From Malachius bipustulatus (taxonomy: Eukaryota; Arthropoda; Insecta; Coleoptera; Melyridae), in NCBI GenBank assembly GCA_910589415.1, contig OU342635.1:7502001-7566000 (forward strand): 64,000 nucleotides of DNA. Direction: 5' to 3'. The position numbers were made by a program, and so were the translations under genes. Positions 31,101 to 46,100 of this stretch are shown here, piece by piece; the stretch's first letter is position 1, and every line of letters begins with the position of its first letter. The notes beneath the pieces were generated by a model. The model ran no database searches. It was not told where the DNA came from and was given only the letters and a program-made list of their open reading frames with translations.

Positions 31101-34100
31101 TATTCTGGGAAACTATAACATCCAAAATCTACCTCAATATTATCGACTGGATGTATTGGAAGCGTCAGTGCCAGTCTTGTGTACAAGGATAATCTATAAT
31201 TTCCCCTACCTAGTGCATCTCTCGTTGATCAATCTCAACATAACGGAAGTCCAGGATGATCCGATACAAGAAGTGCCGAGACTCGAGGAGTTATCACTTT
31301 CTCTAAACAAGCTCAAAGTTGTGCGCCGCGGTCAGTACAGCAACATCTTATCTTTGAAGAAGTTGTACCTCTCAGCGAATCAGATCGATTACATTGAAGA
31401 CAATGCGTTCCACGAGATGCCTTTCCTTGAGAAAGTCTACCTGGACAGAAATAATATCTTTGAGATAAACGGGAATTGGTTCCTGAATTGTCCACATATC
31501 AGAAAGGTTGATCTGTCTTTTAATGAAATCTCTTACGTCCCCTTGGAAGCTGTTGAAATGCTGAGGACTCCTTTTAGAACCGTCTGGGATTACAATTTGG
31601 GGAAGAATAGGATCGAGTATCTTCACAGTGTTGGGCATTTTAATAATGATAATATGGCTATAATGTTGAACTTGGAGAAGAATAATATATCGGATATCAG
31701 TGATAGAGTTTTAGATCATTTCAAGTACATGAAGAGAGTTGATTTGACTGACAATCCTTTGTCCTGCGATGCGGTGGTCAAGTTGGATGACGCAGTCGTG
31801 CAGGAGGAATTTAAAAATGTTGAAATTGTTTACTCCAACGAGACTTGCAGAAAGTATATTTTAGGATTTTAATGTCTGTTTTTGAGCGATATAAATATTC
31901 TTGTATAAGATAGAGGTACCAGATGTTATTATTAATTGTTGTGTTAATAAAGTTGAATTGTTATCAAACTGTTGATTCTTCTCCTTTGTGTATGATAAAA
32001 GGATGATCAATCAAGAGGATTTCATAAATGTAAGTAGGTTTCTTATAACTGGAGTTAAAAATTTTCGAGATAAGAGTTCGATTATTTTTTGTTTTTAGCC
32101 AAATTTGTAAAAATAAACAGTAAGAATAATTCGAGAAGGTCTTTGAGAACCAATTTGATGAGTTCAACTTGTTCAAAAATTAAATTTTGAGCTAGTTTTT
32201 TTAATTTGCAATTTTTGTAATACATATTCGCCTTTGCATGCTGCTTTAATAATGAACTAGAAACTAGTTAATACCTGCACAGTTATACATTCATCAGCAC
32301 TTCAAGGTCTATCGATATAAATATAGTTTTACTTACTTTGTGTGCGTTGCGAATGTGAAAATCTGCCGTAAGCGACACGGAAAATTCGAGTCTAGACACT
32401 CTCGTTGCGGGACGTCTCAAATCTGCATCTATTATGTATATCGGATATCCAATGCGTCTTGACAGTGGTCTACAACACGCAACAGAACGGGTTGCAAATA
32501 AACAGGATTGAAAGGAAAGTGGATATAAAAAGAAAATGTGAAAATGGAAAGCTGTGAAAAAATGAAAAAATTGAGTTATTTATTTATTTTGAGTCTCCTA
32601 TTTTTGGTTAAAATTGGCCAAAATAAAAATCCATAAGGATTTTTACAATGAAATTATTTTGTTCCTTTTTGGAAACTTCTGGAGCATTCAAAATAATAAA
32701 CAAACAATCTCTCTATAATCCGGTCTATAAATAACTTTGTTTAAATCTTGAATTCTTAAAATATTAGGCTTCGAATTAAGATAGAAGTTTTTAGTATTGG
32801 AAACCAGTTTTCTCGTAATTTGCTATAAATTTCCCAAATTTCTTTCTCATTCCTTCTGAATTATTTCGAAATTATCCAGATTTTCTTCTGATCTTCTTAA
32901 AAAGTTTAAAATTTCTTCAGATTTTCCCGTGATTACGTTTTGATTTTCCCCTCTGATTTACGAAAAAATTGCGATTTCCTCACGATTTTCTGCTTCATGA
33001 ATTTCTGAATTCCTTATGAATCTTCCCTAAATTTTTAATAAAAGTTCCTTAATTTTCTGAGCGAAATCCCGATTTTCTCCTGTTTCCCGAATTTCTCAAA
33101 AATTTTGCTATCCTAAATTTTCCTCTAATGTCTTATTTCGTCTTAACATTCCCTGCATATCCTCAGGAGTAGATATCCCAATTTTCTAACGATTTTCTAT
33201 TAATTTCTACCGAATTCATTCTTATGTATTATGAATCCATTCATCAGCTTTCTCATGCAGGAAAATCTTCCTGTCCTCATAACTATAGTGTCATTCGGAT
33301 TGCCACAGGAATTGGCCGTTTTCTCTTCAAGTTCCTCCTGATTTTCTCCCGATTTCCTTCTAATTTTCCAGAATTTCATTAAGAAATAATCTTGATTTCC
33401 ACGATCTCAGAAATACATTCTTATTCTCAATACAATCAGAAATACATTCTCAAATCATTATTTTTCTGTATGTTCCTCCTAATTTTCCTTTTTTTCTTGT
33501 TCCTCACACTGAGAGAAATATTATTCTTGAAAGAACTAAAGGCTGAAGGTATTTCCTCCAGAGAATTTATTTAGTTATAAGAACAACTTTATCATTTACA
33601 GTACCAAATCTTAGTTGAATTCACTAAAATTGAGCAATTGATTGAATTAAATAATTTAATTGAAGCTCATTTTGTGTAACGAAGTATTTTTCATATTGGC
33701 ATAATAATATTACTCATAGCTAACAATCTAAGAATCTGTACTGGAACATAATTTAATCCCAGCAAGTAAACATATAAAGTTATCTTGTTTAAAGAAATCA
33801 AAGATTCTTAGAAGTTAGAAATTTGTGAGACAAATACGTTTTTCTTGCCGGAGGTAGGAATAAATGTTTAACAGAATATTCCAAACATAGTTACGTGAAA
33901 TATATCAGATTTTCATTATTCCAACTATGGTATGATTGTGTCAAGTAAAAATTTCTTGCGTCGTGTACTGAGAGGGTTCCATAATAGAACGTTTGTATTG
34001 AAGGAATTATACCAGAATTATGGCAATAAATATTTCTTTATTTACTGTAATAGATTCATCTAACTGTGCAACCTCAGATAAAAACACATCAGTCGCCATT

Positions 34101-37100
34101 ATAGACGCCATCATGATGTAGCTGCGTTCGTCAAATGTGGTTGTTGCTAATAATTTATCTAAGTAAAGTTTTCTTGCTTATTTAATATAAATAAATAGTT
34201 CGGTTTTATTTTTGATATTCTTTTGCAGCTTTGTTTGTATAAATCTGACAAATCGTGAAGTTCAAATCACAGAAAGCCGTCATTACTGTTAGCTTGGTAT
34301 AGGTACCTACCTACTTAAATGGATTTCAGACAAACCAAACCAATAAATGGTACAGTTTTGACTCGTCCCGGTCTACGCGTATATAACAATAATTAAAGGT
34401 AATTTATATATTTAACATTACTATGGACAAATGGATGATTAATATGGACAGCAAAATGTGCAGATACTTTTTATTGTTATATTGTTGATCGGGATGAGGA
34501 GAGCCGTGACGCTGCGCATTTTGTACCTTTATTGAGTGGAAATTTTTTATTTATTGCTTGGGATTTCGGTTATTGGTAATATTATTATTTCACCAAGAAC
34601 CGAAGTCTCAACCAATAAATAAAAAATTTCAAAACGAAAAGTTCAATAAAATATTACCAAATTTTTAGGTTAGGTAGGTTAGATAAGGTAGGTAGGAAAA
34701 ATCCAAACTAAGATTGGATTCGGAGAAGAGTTTCATTTAGTTGAGAGAACTCAAAGTAATATTGAGAGAACCTGATAATAGTTCTGCGCAGTTTTATTAA
34801 ATTGACATAAGAAAGCTTAGTGTGATTCACTGAATTATTACTTAGTTCACAGCAGAAAGTTTTATTTGCAATCACTTTTATACAGTATCTTATGACAACT
34901 AATTCTTGGTTGGATATCTCAAATTCGGCAACTAAATAATTTAGTTGACGCAACTAAATATTTAGTTGCTCGTTATCAATTAAATAATTTAGTTGGCGGA
35001 ATTGCAAATTTACTTCCGCCAATGAAAAATTTTTCTCAGTGCACAATTTCCATCTATTTGATTTCCCCAGATATAATCTTTTTTTGATTTCCTCATACTT
35101 TTGTTATGATAATTTATCCTGAATTTTTGGGGAGTTTTATTGTATATGCATTCCTTATGATTTCCCCTAGGTAATTTTCTCATGATTGCTTTAATTATTT
35201 CATCATCGCATGAGGATTTTTCACATTATTGTCTGATAATTCTTCTTAATCTTTTCTCATTTTATTCTGGATTTTTCAATTCCTTTCTACTTAGTACATC
35301 TCCGTAATTTCCCTTGTTTTTCGAGGTGCTATGTCCTCATTGTTCCCCTAATTTCTCCATGATTTCTTTTTGTTTTCATCCCTATAGGTATTTTTTTAAC
35401 GATTCCTCCAACTTTATCATCGCATGAAGATTTTTCACATTGTCTGATAATTCTTCAATTCCTTTCTAGTGTTTCTATAATTTCCCTTTTTTCCAAGGTG
35501 TACCTATGTCTTCATTGTTTTTGTTTACCCTAATTTCTCCTTGATTTATTTTTGTTTTCAATTTTCTTCTTATTAGACGTTTCATTATTGAATTTAACCT
35601 GATCTCACCAGTAATAATTATCAATTTTCCTAAGTAGCAGAGACACGTTATATCACGTATAATAACGTCATATTCTGGTGGTAATTACTTGGTACTCTTA
35701 AGTACTTGGTATCTCACGTAATTGAAAACAACCACTAGGAGACGCAAAAAGACGTAAATTGACCTTTAAATAACGTTTTTTAAACGTCATATACAGTAGG
35801 AGAACTTGATATACGAAATTCAGATTTTTTATTACTTGAAACGAGTCAAACGATAAACTGAAACTAGAGCTACAATTCTTCGTCCATAGAATAAAAAGCT
35901 GTAACGTACTCCGGTACTGGTCGATCGGAAACTTACGGAAAACTGTTCGGAGCGGTGTTCTCGGGCGCCAGAGTTTTCGATGAGGGTTTACACCCTCTGG
36001 GAGAGGCGCTCGCTCTCCCAGTTCTCGAATAACGTCTAGTACGGCTATCATACCCGTGTCCCGAGGTAGCTCAATGGAGAAAAGGTATAAGCCAGGGGAA
36101 GTTATCACCCTTAAGGTGAAGTAGCGGTCGGCGGAGCGGTCCTTAGGCGCTCCCCGATCTTCCCGCTAAGCTAATTAAATTTCTAATATTTTTATTTGCA
36201 AAATCGGAAATAATTGAATTGTATTTTTTGTCCTATTTTTATGAATCTAATATTTTTTATTTTTTCTATCTTTGTAAAGATATATATTATTGAAATAAAT
36301 ATGAAGGTAATACTTAGGCCTATGTACATGTTTTTCACGTCCCAAATTACGGTTGTTTTTTACGTCAATTGATTTAATTCGGTAGTTATTATGTCATTTT
36401 TGACATGATTTTTACGTGAATGAATGACGTCTTTAATCAATGCCATTTTCTTCGTCATTCTCATATCACTATAAACTCGACGTCACCGAACACCAAAAAA
36501 TGACGTCACAATGACGTCGTTAATCCGTTGTGGTATACCATTTTTTCTTATGGTTCCATTAATTTATCATGAATTCATTCCCCATATTTCTAAATTTCAC
36601 AAATTCCTCATAATTCCTCATCATTTTCGTTCTTATTTTCCTATTTTCAGGAAATCTTGTTGTGTTTCGAAGTTCTTCCAGTTGTCTCATAATGTAATAT
36701 TGATCCCATAATTTTCATCTAATTGCCTCAGGAATTTTACCTGATTTCACCCCAATTTTACAAAAAAACAAACTTTCTTAATTTCTTCACTAATTTGAGA
36801 TAAATAGCACTAAAAGTACAAAAATAAAATTATACAGAATGGCTCCTTTGATTTTAATCTTTTGAGATCTCAATGTATGGTTCTCATGTTCTCATCGAGT
36901 ATAGAAAAAACAAAAAACTTATATTTCATACAATTATAATAATGTCTATAAAACCACCCTGATCTATGACTATTATTAACATTTGTAAATCTATAGACGA
37001 CAAGACGATAAGAACTCTCAGCAGATACGTTTCTCATTAAATGCATCATTAATTTTCGAGATAAGCGTCAAGCTCTGTAATCTTTGTCCGGTATTTATTA

Positions 37101-40100
37101 ACAGCGATTATTATACACGACCATTTTAATTACTGCAGTACTTTACATTACATTAAATTACATCAATGAGTAATAATTACACTTGAAATGCCATTTTCTC
37201 CTGTTATCTTCCTGACGAATGCGTGAAATTTCGACGGATTAATTTTTTTACCTCAAGCAAGCTCTTCAAAGTTAACAGTATATAAATCGTTGAAAAAGAA
37301 AGTAAAGTGACGCTTTTCATCTCGTTTCTGCTCGCGATAAATTAGTTCTTCGAGTAGCCCTTTGAGAAACATTCCCCCTCAACTTCTCCATCCATCTCCA
37401 TCTCCATCTACAAGCGCTCTCCTCGCTCCCGATTCCTCCATTATTGCGCCCTGACTTTAAGCGCCTCGTAATATTTTATAATGACAAAATTTGTTTATAA
37501 ATTCTTCCGCAGACAGGTATTCCGTTGTAGCATCGTTATTTATCAGAAGGATTCTTAGCAGTGCGAGGCGTTTCTAATTTACAACATGAATTATGCAAGA
37601 CGGCTCCCTCTCAGTGACATGTGCCGGATAGGCTGAATATCCCTATGCATTACCGGCGGCGTCCGGAGTCGGGATATTTATGCCCGGACCCGTCTAACAT
37701 CTTTATGGAGCGAATTTGTATCCACTAAGCGTTCACTCATTTCGCCGGGATCCTAATAACATAAATCTAGGCGCGGTGTTGAGTCCTGCAGGAATTATGA
37801 ATGTCAAGGATCTTCTTCTCATTTCCCACCGTGCTTTATTATGGAAATTGTCCTGCGGTCATACCATTTTCTCAGAATCTTACAAACTTTATATTATGTA
37901 TCATACCTGAATGCTTCAAGGTAAAAGGCCAATAAGTAAGAGAAAAGGAAAAAACGACTTATCAATTTGAATGGTAAACCACATAGGAAACTTGGGATAA
38001 TATAATATACTTGTCGAATCAGTCCCGTCTAACATCTTTATGGAGCGAATTGGTATCCACTAAGCGTTCACCAATTTCGCTGGAATCCTAATAACATAAA
38101 CCCAGGCGCGGTGCTGGTGCTTAGTCTTGCAGGCTCCAGGAATTATAAGTATGTCAGTCTCTTTCTGTCATTCCCCCACCCGGTATTGCGGTTGCGGTCA
38201 TATTATTCTCTCAGAATTTTCCTCACTTCATCATACCTAAATGTTTCCAGATAAGAGACCAATAAACATAGCGGAAATAAAAAGAAGAACTATGATGATG
38301 ATTTTCAAGAAACAAGTGTTGAACAAAAGATTTTCTTACAATTTCAGAAGGCAGACAAAAAGAGCTGCTGTAGGTTTCTTACGAGTTTGAATAGTAAAAC
38401 ATATATAGAAAAAATGGGATGATATTCTTATTACGAGTTCCAAGGAATTACCAATCCTTCTGGCAACAGCGCATGAATGCTTAGACCTAGAAGATTATCA
38501 TTAGGGGTTTCCCCGGACTGACTGAAAAAGCGAATGCTTCATCAGGATGTCAACTACTCATCCTTATACCTACATATTGCCAGATTCTAAAAAACGCGTT
38601 TGTTCCAGGGTAGCCCTATGGCGGAGAAATAATTTAGAATTTTTTTTTGCTAGTGATTAGTTTTATTGGCAGGTTTTATTACAATCAATTTTATTACAAT
38701 TAAAGGGAAGTTAAAAATAAACTAACGGGGACCAAAAAATTAGTAGACAGTGTTATAAAATAATCAAATTGTTTTCAAGTAACTTGTGTTCAAAAAAATA
38801 TTATAAAATAATTTATGATTCCAGAATTGGGAAGTACTGAACACAGCTGTCCTGACCGGTCGCCAGGTGTCGCAGGCCATGAAAGTTTTCATCGTTTCGC
38901 AAGCTGGAAAAGCTGCTGACGTCACTTTCCAAGCTTCTTGCCATTCCGAAGACGACAGCGTGCTCAAGGTAAGAACTTCCCCGGGATATGCAAATTATTG
39001 CCCTGGTTCTTTCAATAAAAAATCTAATTGTACTCTAATTTGCATACGAAAGAAAACTTGATAACTGCCTAATCTACAGAGCGAATCGGAATAGGATTAG
39101 CAATATTTTCTCGCCTCTCCGCGACTGATTATTATTGTTCCTCGAAATTAAAAGAAAATATGAATAGGTACTTGCGTAGGTAGGTAACTAACTCGAATTT
39201 TCTTTTAATATTTTTCCTGGCTGTTGAGATCAAATGAGGGGGAACGTGAAACGCGTTCAGTGCAAGACAAACATCTACAGTTTTAATTGAAATATAAAAT
39301 TTATGAGATCTCGAAATTAAATTTACTTTTTCCGTTTGTTTAGCTGCAGGAAAGCTTGATAAGTCCGAAATACAATAAAAATATTACTCGGTTGGTCTTA
39401 ATTATACAAACCGAGATTGTGAGTCTTTATTTCTTTTTCCACTTAGTTTTTTCAATGTAAATATTTTATATTTTTTAAGTGAATAAAGCAGGAAAAAATT
39501 TGGCAGAATTATGAAGTCTGTTCTTTGAAATAATCAGCTTACTCATAAACAAGATTACACAATCCTAATCTGTAAAAATGCCTAATCCTAAAATCATAAT
39601 GCTTTATTACTCACTTAATGCGAATATTTAAGCTTTGTCAATCATATATTCGTATTTTTTTGCTAACTCAGATGTAAAGTACACTTAAGACAATGGTAAA
39701 TACAATCCAAATCGGAAAATCCTAATATTAAAATTTCCTAAAAATCCTAATCTCAGTACTCAGTAAGGAAACATCAGATCACACAATTCTAATAAGTACA
39801 ACCTCCAAATCTCAATTCTTAATTTATGGTACTAAATTCTAATTATAATCCTAATCCTAAAATCCTAATCCAGCGATTTTAACAAATAAATATAAAACTA
39901 CTCAATCCTAAAAATAAAATAAACAATTCTAATTCAACGATTACAATCCTCTCGTCTTCAGAATGAAATCCGAATAAATCTTTACTAACATTAAAATATT
40001 CTTGTTTGGGTTACAATCCTAATCTTCTAATATCATAAAATCCTAATAAAGCAGTGGCGGTTCGTGGCTTTGTTGAGTAAAACTGCTCTCCTGCATTCAT

Positions 40101-43100
40101 AAAATGTTCATTAGAAATTGCATAATAAAACCTGAAGTAAGATTACCCAGAAAGGAGCATAAATAAATTAATAATCTACAAGACTACTTACTTCAAGTAC
40201 CTATTCGTTCTCCATTTTTCTCATATTATGAATATGAATCAACTAATCTTTCTCTATTACAACCGAGACAGGATAATCATGTCAGTATAAAATATTAATA
40301 CAAAACAAAGAACGACCAGACTGTAATGTTCCAACGACATGCCATTTCTGGTACTGGTTAATGAGATATTACTCATCAAACTTAATGGATCTCAACATTA
40401 ATGAGCTCGGGTTTAATATCTCATTTATAAATTGAAATGAAAGAGTTTTTTTTCAGGTTTCATCATCGTGCAGCTCGGTTTACGTCGACGGCAGCGAGGC
40501 CAGAGGATCCGTCAACGGTTCCGTGCTGGTAAAATATGGAACCTATACAGGTCTCGCCAGGTTCACGGTGTGGATGCCGGAATTTCCTCTCGATTTGCAA
40601 GTTCCGGACACGAAATTATCGCAACTCAAGTCTTGGAAAGTACCTGACTATCTTCCGAGGTACCTAAGTTTGATTATTATCGCGGAATCCCAATCTTAGA
40701 ATCCTGATATTCAATGGTATTAGGATTATTAGCAAAATTAATTTATTAGGATGTGAGGATCAGGATTCAAGATTTTGAAATAAATTGTTAAGCAACCTAG
40801 AAACTAATTAAAATATAACACAATCGCGCAACCCAATCTTAGAATCTTAATATTCCATCATCTTGTATTAGGATTATTAGAAAAATTTTAGGATGCAAGG
40901 ATTAGGATTCGAGATTTTGATATTTTAATTTAAAAAAACTTTTATGTATGAAACGATCTAAACAGAATAATAGCAGGACTCAAAACTGTAATGCGCAAGT
41001 GGTCAGATTATAAATTAAATCGCATCCTAATCATTGAATCCTAATGCTTATTTAGGTATAACTATATGCAAATCCTAACTGTAAGAATCAATCCATCCGC
41101 AGTACGATAGGGAAAACAACCCGAAAACGTCGCTCTTATTCTTGGACCGGGGAGGAGTCTCCAAGTCCTCAGCAGTGCCGTCTGCGATATCAGCAATCCC
41201 CGGTGGACGTCTACGCGCATTTCTTAGCCAGCGATCACGAAAGCGGCCGAATCAGTTACCTGGTGAACCGGAGAACTTGGCTCAGGGTAACGGACTTGGT
41301 CCTACCCTTGCTGAGGGTCAGCGATCCCCGCATCGCATCCCTCCACGGACGGGTCCTTCAAGGACGCTCCATGGGTAGAACTGAAGTGCAGGTACGATCA
41401 TTTTATATTCAATTTCAAGAATGTTTGTCATATCAAATCACATATCCACAGGTCCTCTCGCCCATCACCGGGAGAGTTATCGGAGCAAAAGAGATTCGAG
41501 TCACCAACGATAAGGTAGGAATCTCAAGGCTGCAGGTTCAGGTCGTTTCCGGACTGCAGCTCAACATCTCGCCGGACAGTTCGATCGAGAACGGATACGT
41601 CGCGGAGACCAGCGTTACCAGGAAGCTGACCGCCCAGTACCAGGAAGGTCTCCTGGACATCGACCTGGAGTTCTCGGATTCGTCAGTGACGCCGCTGCGC
41701 GAGATCGCCGACAGCGACTACCACCTTTCCGTGGAAAGTTTGGACCCGGAAGTGGTCGCTTTTGCCCCCATGGCCGCTTCGCACCATCCTAGAGTCATAG
41801 CCGTGGGAGAGGGAGGCGGGGACCTGTTGAGGGTAACACTTCAGCTGGCCGAGGAGTGTCGGGGTGGTAGGACGCGCGCCAAAGGAGCTGCTGCGGCCCT
41901 TGCTTCCGCCATGGCGGCGGTGTCAGTCGATTTTAGCGCCGCGGCCGGGATCGAGGTGGGCGGCAGGGAGAGACCTGACATACTCCAGAATGACGGAGGG
42001 TCGTATGCGGGAAGCAAAAGCCGGGACTTCCAGGATTTGAGGGATATTATTAAAGGTAGGAGCTGCTATACTGCCTAGTCGAAATGTACTTACACAAAAA
42101 GGAAAAAATTGTACCTAAAGCCACTTCATAAAATTAGTAATATAAGAAAAATCGTAGGGAATAAAGTTGTAGGATAAGTTGAACTGAATGATTACAAGAA
42201 TGTTTTTCACAGGCAATCCATTGTTCAAAGAAGACAAGTCACAGGAACCGAATGTTCAAGCCAGACAGTACCAAGGGAAGGGTATCTCTAGACATCACGT
42301 TTCAGCTCATATGACTCCGCTTGAGATCAGCATGTACGTGCTTCTGGCCGCTTTCTGTTGCGCAATTGTTGTGAGTACTTTTACCTTTTTATTTTGAAAG
42401 TTCTTCTACTAAAAAAATCTCTACCACAGGTATTTGTGGTCTCATGCGTCGTCTATGCGTCGAAATTCAAGCCGACGGAGGGTGGAATCGCTCCGGGAAG
42501 TCACGCTCACCCCCTCTCTTCTACCTCTGAGATCCCCTCGCACATGCGCCGTCCCTCCTCGCAGCGCAGCGTCGCCAAAGCTCTGCGTTCCAGAAGAGAG
42601 ACCGTTGCCAACGCCCACGATTGGGTCTGGCTGGGACGGGCAACAGTGGACAGCTCGGGCAACCGCAGCTCAGCGCTCATGAACAACAACAACCCCCAAC
42701 CTGCCGCCGAGACAGCTCCCCGACCTGGGGACGTCATGAGGATAACCGCGAATCCTCTCAGTATGAACTACTGCGATCCGGATGACTGTCTGAACGGGCC
42801 GAGTAGTTTTGCTGCTGCAGATAACGCTCCGACTAAAGATTTCAATAGCAATCGCAGTGCAGGGAGCGTCGTGGTAGACAGTAGTACATATTGCAAGGGA
42901 AGGAGCGGGGATAAACGAACTCTCAATGCAGGCCCCGGAGGGGAAGACGATGATGATGATGATGATGATCTTCAAATCTGGTTAGTATGAATAAATTTCT
43001 TGTCAGATTTGTATTTATTTATTTAACATACAATTACAGGAATAGACCAACCCCTCCACCACCATTACCACCACACGCGGCGCCTCTTTCACCGCCAGCA

Positions 43101-46100
43101 CGATCTCTCCCGCTCGAAGCGGAGGATTACAGGCCGCCAGTTCCGCCCCATCGTAACATCACGAGCTCCCTGACGGGTAGTTCCGGTGCGGGTGACGCCA
43201 CCCCGCCAAGGAAGCCCCAGCACCAGCATCACAGGCACCAGCACCACTATCCGAAACGGGTGACAACAGGAAAGGGTAGCCAAGAGAGCTACCCGTTGCT
43301 GGGTCAGGAAGGCCAGCACCAGCCGGCGATGGAGCAAGAGAGTCACCATTACTTGACGGGTGAAGAGAGTAGCCCGTTGCTGGAGGATGATGTGAGGCCA
43401 GAACCGTTGGGGGAAGCGGAACCTCCGGTGTCGATGCATTATAGGGATGATCTGTTGGGGGACGAAGGAGCTTTCGAGTTTGACGACGAGCCCAACCAGG
43501 AGGAGAGGATGGAAGAGGAGAATAAGGGAGACGAGATGGTGGTTAGGTTGAGGGATAAGCAGATTAAGAACGATAATGATGATGAAATGCAGTTTGTGCA
43601 GTATCCAAAGTCTCCTAATTCCAACAGTAAGTCTAAAATTTATGTTTTCAGCAATACAAAATCCTATAACTACTCACTGCAGTCACTGCTCAGGCAAATA
43701 TTTCCTTGCCCTTGCTATTAAACCTTATTTTTTGGTGGTCTGTGGACCTGCAAAGCCTGACATGGAACTAAACTAAAGGTCAGCCCAAGCAAGACTGAGA
43801 ATAGGAGTGTTCAAACCTCAATAATCCTAAATCCCTTCTTCTAAACCCATTAATCTCATATTAAATCTGCTATTAAATCCTGGAACTAAATTGCTAGTTA
43901 GTCGAAACATGAGTGAGAACAGAAGGCTCCAAACTCCAATAATCCTAAATCCCTTATCTTATTAGTTTTAAACCCCTTAATCCTATATCTCTTGTTATTA
44001 AACCCTATTTGGCGTTGGTCTATTATGGATGGCCTGCAGAGTGAGAGAATGTATGGGAGGGTTCAACTTAAAAAACAACCCATTAAACCTCTTAATAAGA
44101 TAATAAGATTCATAGGAAATGGAAGAAGTTTAGAAGGGAGATGGATTATTCTGACTTCTCGCAGCTGCGTAGGAGGGTAAAAGCCTCTCTCAAGGGTGAT
44201 TATAGGGCATACATTTGCGCCTCGGAGGACGGACTTAGGGACAACGTAAAAAGGTTTTGGTCCTTTATATCTGGCAGACGGCGGTCAACAAAATATCCCT
44301 CGACTATGCACTATAACGACGAGGTGGCTAGCGACGGTCCGGCTATTAGTGGTATTTTTTCCAAATATTTTAGTTCTGTCTATGAAAGAGCGGATCTACC
44401 GGTTTTGATTAGCAAGTCACAATCTCTGTCAAGTATCGTTTTGCCGTCTGTGGAGAGAGGTTGGGTTGAGGCCGCCATTGGGAAACTCGATATGAGCAAG
44501 GGCCCTGGCCCTGACGGGATCCCTGCGTTTTTCATCAGATCTTGTGCGAATTCGATCATCACCCCTTTGCTGCTGCTCTATAATGTCGCTTTAAAGCAGG
44601 GTGTTTTCCCTTTAAAATGGAAGATCGCTCAGGTTGTCCCGGTGTTCAAATCTGGAGATAAAAGTGATGTTCAAAATTATCGCCCAATTTCTCTCTTGTC
44701 TCATTTTGGAAAAATATTTGAGAGTATTCTAACTATGGTTCTGTTCTTTGATGTAAAAAATATTATTTCAAGGGATCAACATGGCTTCTTTCCCGGTAGA
44801 TCAATTGTTACCAACATTATGCCATTCGTGCAGAGTACCTACGACACAATGGAACGGGGTGGATCCGTGTGTGCGGTATATACGGATTTTTCTAAAGCGT
44901 TCGATAGGGTTCACCATTTGACTCTTTTAACTAAGCTTGAAACCCTTGGAGTACATGGTAATCTTTTGACATTACTTGCATCGTACTTAAGTGGAAGGGA
45001 ACAGTTTGTTGAATTGAATTGTGCTCGATCCCCTACCGTGGCTGTGACGTCAGGGGTCCCCCAGGGTTCTCATCTCGGTCCCCTTCTGTTCTCTCTGTAC
45101 ATAAATGACATCGAACAGTGCTTCAAATCAGCCAATTTCAAGCTTTATGCTGATGATATGAAAATATATATGGAGGTGTCGGACGAGACTCACTTTAGAC
45201 TTTTTCAGAGCGACCTTGAACGATTGGATGCCTATTGCTGTGTGAACAGACTTAAACTTAATCCTCTGAAATGCAAGCAAATAACCTTCTCACGTAAGAG
45301 GGACCCACCTTGTCATAATTTGTCTCTTTCTGGACACAATCTGTCTATTGCAAATGAGGTGAGAGATCTGGGTGTGCTACTTGACTCTAGACTTACGTTT
45401 GAGTCTCATATTTGTGGTGTGGTTCGGGAAGCCTATAAAATGTTAGGTTTTGTGTTGAGGTCGACGAGAGAGTTCAGGAGATCAGAATCGGTTATTGCCG
45501 TGTACTTCTCTGTAGTGAGATCTCGGTTGGAGTACGCCTCGGCGGTCTGGAGTCCAATGTATGATAGATACGTACAGCAGATGGAGAGGGTTCAGAGAAA
45601 ACTGATTAGGAACCTGAATTTTAGGTACCATAAAAACAGAGGCTCCTTTTCCTATGATCAGAACTTATCTTTTTACAGAGTAGATTCGTTGTCCTTGAGG
45701 CGGTCCTTAAGTGGCGTTTGCTTCATTTATAAATTAATATATAGTATGGTGGACTGTGAAGAGTGCTTGAGCTTTTTAAATTTTAATTGTTCTCCATATT
45801 CCTTACGTCAGAGACACATGCTGTATGCTGATCTGACATCTTGTAGTACAAATTTTTATTTGAACTCACCTTTGATAAGATGTGTCAGGCATTTCAATGA
45901 GGTTGAACTTGCTTCTGCCGGGTCTGCTTCTTCTTCTTCTTCATTTCTGTCATTTAAAAGAAAGGCCGCACATTTTTTGAGGCTTTGTACGTGACCGAGA
46001 ATTCGTTCGGGAACTTGCTTCCTCTTTTTGGTTTTTAGCTTCCTTGTTGTTTATTATTTGTTTAGTTTAGTTTAGCTTACGTTATTTTTGTTTGTTATTA

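Noticed and set aside
39540..40060. AATCCTAA repeats as an interstitial telomere (TTAGG)n
   Set aside because: The pentamer is never in clean tandem; spacing is irregular and mixed with other AT-rich words.
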